From: an uncultured Streptococcus sp.
GTDB lineage: Bacteria > Bacillota > Bacilli > Lactobacillales > Streptococcaceae
Length of the DNA: 54,679 bases
Direction of reading: 5' to 3'
Assembly: GCA_934196125.1 (NCBI GenBank)
Contig: CAKPVT010000006.1
Coordinates: forward strand, 1-54,679
Positions 50,323-54,679 of the stretch are shown in pieces. Under the pieces are notes generated by a model. It worked only from the letters and a program-made list of their open reading frames with translations. It had not been told where the DNA came from and searched no databases. Each line of letters starts with the position of its first letter. The stretch's first letter is position 1. A program made the translations under genes and the position numbers.

Positions 50323-50958
50323 ATGGTTAAAGCATTGGAGACTAGTTTTAAACGCATTGAGAAAAAGTATGTTTTGGATAAAGAAAAACTAGGAGCTATT
50401 TGGGATGATTTAAAAGAACACCTTGTAGAGGATGATTATCCGACATCAACAATTCCTAGCTTATTGTCAGTGATTATTTTCTTGGTGAACGGTAGTCTGG
50501 GAACAAGTGTTGCCGTAGCTGGAACATTTTGTTTGGTACGTTTTCGTTCAGCTGCAGGTGGTGCGCGTGAACTGTTGGCACCCTTTTTAACGATGACTAT
50601 CGGATTAAGTACAGGAATGGGTTGTCTAACTTTAGCCATTTTGACCACAATTGTTTTCTTGGTGATTTGACTTGGTTTGGGAAAAATGACCTTCTTTAGT
50701 TCAGGACAAACGGTGATAGATTTACCAAAAGATCGAAAAGATGAAAAGTTAATCCGCTACATCCTACACCGATTTTGTCGAGATATTGAATTGCTATCGT
50801 TGAAAAGTAGCCATAGCGGTGAACATTTGACGTTGACCTATCAAATCGACCTAAATTCAGACGACGATGATGTTTTATTAACCGATGAATTAGTCGAACA
50901 CATTGTAGATATTGATATTTCAATGACCAAATTAGCTAAGAAAAAGAAAAACTTGTAA
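50323..50958 (+). pseudogene. Deletion chimera: VTC-domain N-terminus joined to DUF4956 membrane protein, with in-frame stop
   Basis: From ATG 50323 (gaggtg upstream) the first 43 residues, including FKRIEKKYVLDKEKLGAIWD and DDYPTSTI, look like the start of a VTC-type polyphosphate polymerase domain. The frame then becomes LLSVIIFLVNGSLGTSVAVA, then FCLVRFRSAAGGARELLAPF, the DUF4956 membrane core. A TGA at 50668-50670 interrupts it; the same frame continues LGLGKMTFFSSGQTVIDLPK to 50958, the DUF4956 cytosolic end. VTC and DUF4956 genes are normally neighbours, so a deletion fused them. The single stop may be read through rarely or be a second lesion. Confidence 0.72.
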
Positions 50959-50969
50959 TACAAGTTAAC

Positions 50970-50993
50970 CAGAACCTCGGTTCTGTTTTTTTG
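50970..50993 (+). terminator. Terminator after the DUF4956 remnant
   Basis: CAGAAC-ctcg-GTTCTG followed by seven Ts. Confidence 0.82.
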
Positions 50994-51002
50994 TCATCAG
51001 AA

Positions 51003-51025
51003 AACCACTAGCTGTGCTAGTGGTT
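51003..51025. repeat. 10-bp perfect hairpin next to the IS200 remnant
   Basis: AACCACTAGC-tgt-GCTAGTGGTT. It could be an end structure of the IS200/IS605 element or part of the preceding terminator region. Confidence 0.6.
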
Positions 51026-51036
51026 CAGTGTAGCTT

Positions 51037-51379
51037 TCAGCGTGGTATAAAAAATCCCCCTAAAATGATATATTAGAAAAGGCTTCCCAACCACAAACTA
51101 ATATACATAAGGAGGCCCCTGATGAAACAGGATAATAATAGTTTAGCACATACCACATGGAATTGTAAGTATCGTATTGTTTTCGCCCCAAAATACCGTC
51201 GACAAATTGTATATGGAAAATATAAGGCAAGTATCGGTCAGATTATACGTCAATTATGTGACCGTAAAGGAGTAGAGATTCATGAAGCAGAAGCGTGTAA
51301 AGATCATATTCATATGTTAGTGAGTAAAAGTGGTGCAAAAGGGAAAGTATTCAGTAAGCCTTTAGATTTTGGCCGGTAA
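51037..51379 (+). mobile_element. Truncated IS200/IS605-family element with TnpA (Y1 transposase) remnant
   Basis: After a leader with aaggagg, ATG 51122 encodes MKQDNNSLAHTTWNCKYRIV, then FAPKYRRQIVYGKYK and EACKDHIHMLVS, the N-terminal part of the IS200 Y1 transposase with the HUH-type His pair HIH. After HMLVS the frame runs into unrelated residues (KSGAKGKVFSKPLDFGR) and stops; the catalytic Tyr is lost. The right end is not identifiable. Confidence 0.85.
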
Positions 51380-51558
51380 GAGAGACTTTCAGCCGAAGAG
51401 CAAACACGGGTGGTTTTGATTGATGAACAATTAAACAAGCTTGTAAGTTCTTGCAGATTGAATTATCAGTGTGACAATAGACGATTTTTGAGTGCGTTGC
51501 AAGCTTCTGAAAACTTTGTTATAATGAACTAAGATAGCACTTACATTAAGGAGGCACC
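51380..51558. other. Non-coding stretch before the glucosaminidase gene
   Basis: Contains a short orphan frame (LSAEEQTRVVLIDEQLNKLV) that may be the other side of the IS200 deletion, and TGTTATAAT at about 51517, a good extended -10 for the next gene. Confidence 0.45.
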
Positions 51559-52275
51559 GTGAAAGAAAAGCGTATTACAAAGTTCTTTTTAACCTGCGCA
51601 ACTTTGGTTACTTGTATTACCTTGAGCGTTAACCTTTGTTTTCAACATTCTACAAAAGCGGTTGTCGCAGAATCTTCGGAAACATCAGATACAGCAACAG
51701 CTGATTTTATTGCAAGCATTGGCGAAACAGCACGACAAATTGGGCAAGAGCGTAACCTCTACGCTTCTGTGATGATTGCACAAGCTGTCTTAGAATCAAG
51801 TAGTGGGCAGTCTGCGCTCAGCCAGTCTCCTTATTATAATTTCTTTGGTATCAAGGGGAGTTACAATGGCAATTCTGTGACCATGCTAACTTGGGAAGAT
51901 GACGGAAATGGCAATACTTACGAAGTTGACCAAGCATTCAGGTCATATGATAGTTTAAGCGATTCGTTGAATGATTACGCTAATTTGCTTAGTTGGGATT
52001 TGTATTCTGGAACGTGGAAGTCTAACACAACATCTTACCAGGACGCCACGGCAGCCTTGACTGGTTTGTATGCCACAGACACATCTTACGCTGATAAATT
52101 AAATGCTTTAATTGAGCAATATGGTTTGACAGTCTATGATGAACCAGCAAGCACAGAGGAAGAAACAAGTAGCGAGGACAATTCAGACCATGTCTGGAAT
52201 GAATATCGTGGCTCTTACACAACAGCAGCCATTCTAGCAGAAGACGAAGCATGGCTTCGCTTCATTAGTCAATAG
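51559..52275 (+). CDS. Secreted glucosaminidase-domain peptidoglycan hydrolase
   Basis: 238 residues. A signal peptide (about 1-37: basic KEKRITK, hydrophobic FFLTCATLVTCITLSVNL) is followed by an endo-beta-N-acetylglucosaminidase domain with SVMIAQAVLESSSGQSALSQ carrying the catalytic Glu, YYNFFGIKGSYNGNSVTM and FRSYDSLSDSLNDYANLL. The acidic tail (EEETSSEDNSD) lacks cell-wall-binding repeats. GTG start after aaggagg. Probably trims peptidoglycan during growth or division. Confidence 0.92.
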   Translation: MKEKRITKFFLTCATLVTCITLSVNLCFQHSTKAVVAESSETSDTATADFIASIGETARQIGQERNLYASVMIAQAVLESSSGQSALSQSPYYNFFGIKGSYNGNSVTMLTWEDDGNGNTYEVDQAFRSYDSLSDSLNDYANLLSWDLYSGTWKSNTTSYQDATAALTGLYATDTSYADKLNALIEQYGLTVYDEPASTEEETSSEDNSDHVWNEYRGSYTTAAILAEDEAWLRFISQ

Positions 52276-52281
52276 AATAGG

Positions 52282-52306
52282 AAAGAGGAGCTTTCTCCTC
52301 TTTTTT
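52282..52306 (+). terminator. Terminator after the glucosaminidase gene
   Basis: AAAGAGGAG-cttt-CTCCTCTTT with a T-run. Confidence 0.9.
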
Positions 52307-52321
52307 ATATTATTTTGAAAA

Positions 52322-52359
52322 TAAAAAAAGGCCAATTTCGATTGCTCGAAAATGGCTTT
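52322..52359 (-). terminator. Terminator after rpmE
   Basis: On the minus strand AAAGCCATTTTCGA-gcaa-TCGAAATTGGCCTTTTTTT, with mismatches and a strong T-run. Confidence 0.85.
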
Positions 52360-52377
52360 CCTGTAAAATGCGGTTTC

Positions 52378-52620
52378 TTATTTGAGACCGTATTTTTTGT
52401 TGAAGCGATCCACACGACCGTCTGCTTGTGTGAATTTTTGGCGTCCAGTGTAGAATGGGTGAGAATCTGATGAGATTTCCACACGTACAAGTGGATAAGT
52501 AGCGCCTTCAAATTCTACAGTTTCGTTAGAAGATTTTGTAGAACCGCTAAGGAATTTGTAACCAGTAGTTGTGTCCATGAACACTACTGGACGGTATTCT
52601 GGATGGATGTTTTGTTTCAT
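52378..52620 (-). CDS. rpmE2: 50S ribosomal protein L31 type B
   Basis: 80-residue L31 of the zinc-independent class: it lacks the CXXC pair, starts MKQNIHPEYRPVVFMDTTTG and ends QADGRVDRFNKKYGLK. The absence of Cys fits the type B form that replaces zinc-binding L31 under zinc limitation in other bacteria. In streptococci it is usually the only L31, so no AdcR control need be assumed and no AdcR site is seen upstream. Ribosome site gaaagga. Confidence 0.96.
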   Translation of the reverse strand: MKQNIHPEYRPVVFMDTTTGYKFLSGSTKSSNETVEFEGATYPLVRVEISSDSHPFYTGRQKFTQADGRVDRFNKKYGLK

Positions 52621-52778
52621 TGTTAAAAGATTTCCTTTCTGCCATGGTGCTTTTTTGATGTACCATAGTTATTTTAACTTCTATAGTTTATCAAATAATA
52701 CGATATTTGACAAGACTTTTAAGCAAATTAATTGAATTAAAATCAAGTTGTCATTAAGTCAAGGCTATCAAGGGATGC

Positions 52779-53723
52779 TTAGTCTTTTGGTGTTAGTAAG
52801 TCTTTGATTTCTTGGTAAATTTCGTCGTTTTCTTCAAGGCTATAAGAATTCGCTCCGCTGGCTAATGGGTGTCCGCCTCCGCCATGGCGTTTAGCGATTT
52901 TATTGATAACCTGTGATTTACTACGGAGACGCACACGGTAATGTTTATCAGCTTGTTCGACAAAAATTGCCCATGATTGGATACAATCGATTTTTCCAGG
53001 TGTTCCAACGATGGCAGATGTTTCAGCATCAGTTACGTTGAATTTTTTCATGGTCTCCTGTGTCAATACCACACGAGCAGCGCCATTTTCATCAACTTCA
53101 AGATTGTCAAAAACGTAGCCTTGAAGTTTAGCAATTTTAAATGAAAACGAGTCCATTTGATGAGCTAGTGTTGAAAAGTCAAAATCATATTCGCGTAGCT
53201 TGCTCGCAATTGAGAGCGTTTTGCTTGTTGTTGCAGGATAAAGGAAACGTCCAGTATCACCGACGATACCACAATAAAGCAGGCGAGCTGCCCCATTTGA
53301 CAAAGCTAGATTAGTTGAAAGGGCAAAATCGGTGATGATTTCGCTAGCGCTAGAGGCAGTTGTATCAACATAAAGCAAATCACCGTAAGAATCGTCATTA
53401 GGGTGGTGGTCGATTTTAATCAGAAAGTCACCTTTTGCATAGCGGTCATCGTCAACACGTGGCGTGTTTGCAGTATCGGTAACAATAACTAAAGCACCTT
53501 GGTAATCATCATCAGAGACAGTATTCATTTTTGTCAACCAAGTAAGTGTTGGCTCGTCTTTCCCAGTCGCCAAGACTTTTTTTTCTGGAAAATTATGTCT
53601 GATAATATCACGAAGCCCGACTTGACTACCGAGAGCGTCAGGGTCGGGACGTTGATGACGGTGGATAATAATGGTATCGTAAGCTTTTATTTTTTCTAAA
53701 ATTTCTTCAAAAGTGTTGTTCAT
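52779..53723 (-). CDS. DHH/DHHA1 phosphoesterase (NrnA / Pde2 type)
   Basis: 314 residues. DHH-domain metal motifs are HRHQRPDPDALGS (about 21-33), VTDTANTPR and IDHHPND (about 109-115); the DHHA1 domain ends with HGGGGHPLASGA. The family includes NrnA (nano-RNA and pAp degradation) and streptococcal Pde2, which cleaves pApA from c-di-AMP turnover. This shorter form without membrane or GGDEF domains is the Pde2/NrnA type. Ribosome site ggagaat overlaps the end of the upstream acetyltransferase remnant. Confidence 0.93.
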   Translation of the reverse strand: MNNTFEEILEKIKAYDTIIIHRHQRPDPDALGSQVGLRDIIRHNFPEKKVLATGKDEPTLTWLTKMNTVSDDDYQGALVIVTDTANTPRVDDDRYAKGDFLIKIDHHPNDDSYGDLLYVDTTASSASEIITDFALSTNLALSNGAARLLYCGIVGDTGRFLYPATTSKTLSIASKLREYDFDFSTLAHQMDSFSFKIAKLQGYVFDNLEVDENGAARVVLTQETMKKFNVTDAETSAIVGTPGKIDCIQSWAIFVEQADKHYRVRLRSKSQVINKIAKRHGGGGHPLASGANSYSLEENDEIYQEIKDLLTPKD

Positions 53724-53848
53724 CGTTTATTCTCCAATATCATATCAATATGTGGAATACCGTCCCCTAGGTATTCATCAGAAATTGTCTTGAATCCAAA
53801 AGAAGTGTAAGATGTTTGTAAGTAAGCATGAACTTCAGTATTTTCCAT
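53720..53848 (-). pseudogene. C-terminal remnant of a GNAT (ElaA-like) acetyltransferase
   Basis: From an ATG at 53848 the minus strand reads MENTEVHAYLQTSYTSFGFK, then TISDEYLGDGIPHIDMILEN and KR, the last roughly 42 residues of a GNAT protein (YXSFGFK and DGIPHIDM are typical of ElaA). The acetyl-CoA-binding part is missing. Its TGA overlaps the ATG of the DHH gene (ATGA), showing that the two were once translationally coupled. Confidence 0.75.
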
Positions 53849-54256
53849 AAAAACAAAGAAAATGAATTAAAACTTTTATATCGCTTACCATGACATTTTT
53901 CTGGTTTTCATTATACCACAGAAAAAAGAGAATTTATTTTAGAATGCTTATTTGATAGATACTTTTGTTAATTTCTATACGAAAATGCTCGAAAATACCT
54001 CTAAATCAGCTTTTTGAGTCGGTGTTGCAAATAAGCAAAATCAAAAATTACCAGAAAAGAAAGCGCGTAAAAAAACGTTATATTATCCAATTAGAGAGGG
54101 ATAAAAACTGAATCAGCGAAACTTCCTATATTTCAACAATAAAACAGTCATTGATAGCAGATTTTGCTAAAAATGGCTGTTTTTTCTTATTTTCTCGTTG
54201 AGAATGAGAGTTAAAAATAACGGTGTTGAGAATTGCACTGTTAACTAGAAAGATAA
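53849..54256. other. Gap with one hairpin and regulatory-looking repeats
   Basis: No gene seen. A terminator-like structure AACAGTCAT/ATGGCTGTT with an inner AGCA/TGCT stem and T-run lies at 54141-54186. Direct repeats GTTGAGAAT at 54197-54205 and 54225-54233 (28 bp apart) flank GTTAAAAATAAC and lie upstream of the next promoter, so they may be operator half-sites. Confidence 0.5.
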
Positions 54257-54268
54257 TTGTGGTATAAT
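54241..54268 (+). promoter_or_regulatory. Promoter of the winged-helix gene
   Basis: TTAACT (54241-54246), 16-bp spacer, and TGG-TATAAT ending at 54268; aggagg follows seven bases before ATG. Confidence 0.6.
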
Positions 54269-54289
54269 AAATACATTAGGAGGTTCACT

Positions 54290-54568
54290 ATGGTTGAATT
54301 TACTCTTGAACCTTTTGCTAACGACACTTTCAAATTGCTTAAATTATTGAAAGAAAACCAAGTTGAAGTAAAAGGCATTTTTTACATACCGCTTTCTCAA
54401 CAAGAGATTGCAGACATTAACAAAATGTCAAAACTAAAAACAAATAGGCTTCTGCGTGATTTGATTGAAGGCGGCTTTGTCTGTCCTTATCAAAATAAAC
54501 GTGGAAAATATGAAATTACTGAAAAAGGACATAAGGTATTACGTCTGATTCAGAAGAAAAATACTTGA
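54290..54568 (+). CDS. Small winged-helix DNA-binding protein
   Basis: 92 residues from ATG 54290 (taggagg upstream). It has a winged helix-turn-helix: IPLSQQEIADINKMSKLKTN as the HTH, RLLRDLIEGGFV, and the wing NKRGKYEITEKGHKVL. The pattern resembles MarR-like or replication-initiator wHTH domains. It lies 14 bp before the repeat-bearing ORF at the window edge, so it is likely its co-transcribed partner or regulator. Target unknown. Confidence 0.8.
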   Translation: MVEFTLEPFANDTFKLLKLLKENQVEVKGIFYIPLSQQEIADINKMSKLKTNRLLRDLIEGGFVCPYQNKRGKYEITEKGHKVLRLIQKKNT

Positions 54569-54582
54569 TTAAGGAGAAAAGT

Positions 54583-54679
54583 ATGGTACAATCCATTAGC
54601 ACAGCACAGCACAGCACAGCACAGCACAGCACAGCACAGCACAGCACAGCACAGCACAGCACAGCACAGCACAGCACAG
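54583..54679 (+). CDS. 5' end of a probable phase-variable gene
   Basis: ATG 54583 follows taaggag and opens MVQSIS, then runs into the pentanucleotide tract as the peptide repeat STAQH without a stop to the window end. Because five and three share no factor, each unit gained or lost shifts the downstream frame by two bases, so expression of the unseen remainder would switch on and off. Identity of the product is unknown. Phase-variable type III DNA methyltransferases in streptococci are one precedent for such tracts near the start codon. Confidence 0.65.
   Translation, partial: MVQSISTAQHSTAQHSTAQHSTAQHSTAQHST
54598..54679 (+). repeat. (AGCAC)n pentanucleotide tandem repeat, at least 16 units
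   Basis: 82 bases of perfect AGCAC repeats (16 full units plus AG) run off the end of the window; the true length is unknown. It begins 15 bases after the ATG. Confidence 0.97.

Noticed and set aside
1..54679. tRNA or rRNA genes
   Set aside because: No cloverleaf with GGTTCGAATC-type T-arm or rRNA sequence was noticed by eye; a scan would be needed to be certain.

Overview
The window looks like the chromosome of a low-GC Streptococcus. Gene order (pbp2B-recR-ddl-murF, comEA-comEC-holA-sodA, rapZ-yvcK-whiA, nrdHEF), extended -10 promoters, SigX boxes, an AdcR box and PerR/NagR operators all fit. The S. bovis/S. equinus complex (gallolyticus, macedonicus, infantarius and relatives) is my best guess, by general resemblance only. 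The backbone is housekeeping: cell wall (pbp2B, ddl, murF, a glucosaminidase), DNA repair and replication (recR, holA, class Ib ribonucleotide reductase), translation (prfC, alaS, rpmE, tRNA/rRNA modification), natural transformation (comEA, comEC, coiA), vitamin uptake (folT, thiT) and metal handling (adcA, a VIT-family protein).

Layout. 1-7.8 kb: cell wall cluster, divergent folT with a tetrahydrofolate riboswitch, and a decayed polysaccharide-polymerase gene. 7.9-18.1 kb: prfC, a DEAD-box helicase, trmN6-like/GIY-YIG pair, plsC, comEA-comEC, holA, sodA. 18.2-23.2 kb: an AT-rich type VII secretion effector/immunity remnant lying inside yebC, whose two ends survive as two in-frame chimeric ORFs. 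23.2-35.5 kb: queA, VIT protein, nagB, rsuA, coiA, pepF, small enzymes, prsA, T-box alaS. 35.5-41.4 kb: a 619-bp miniature ISL3 element, thiT with a TPP riboswitch, nrdF/nrdE/nrdH with paired NrdR boxes. 41.5-44.4 kb: an aconitase-isocitrate dehydrogenase deletion scar, a DUF1003 gene, a beheaded galE and a structured non-coding stretch. 44.4-50.1 kb: rapZ-yvcK-whiA, a dead MFS transporter, adcA. 50.3-54.7 kb: a VTC/DUF4956 deletion chimera, an IS200 remnant, a glucosaminidase, rpmE, a DHH phosphoesterase, a small winged-helix gene and, at the window edge, an ORF that opens into a long (AGCAC)n tract typical of phase-variable genes.

Two themes stand out. First, reductive decay: at least ten broken genes, several being precise in-frame fusions of distant gene ends (yebC, acn/icd, VTC/DUF4956), as in strains adapting to a rich niche. 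Second, dense recognisable regulation: three cis-acting RNAs (THF, TPP, T-box), five transcription-factor operator sets, two SigX promoters, and four genes whose extended -10 lies so close to the ATG that the mRNA should be leaderless. All family calls come from reading the sequence; no database search was run.
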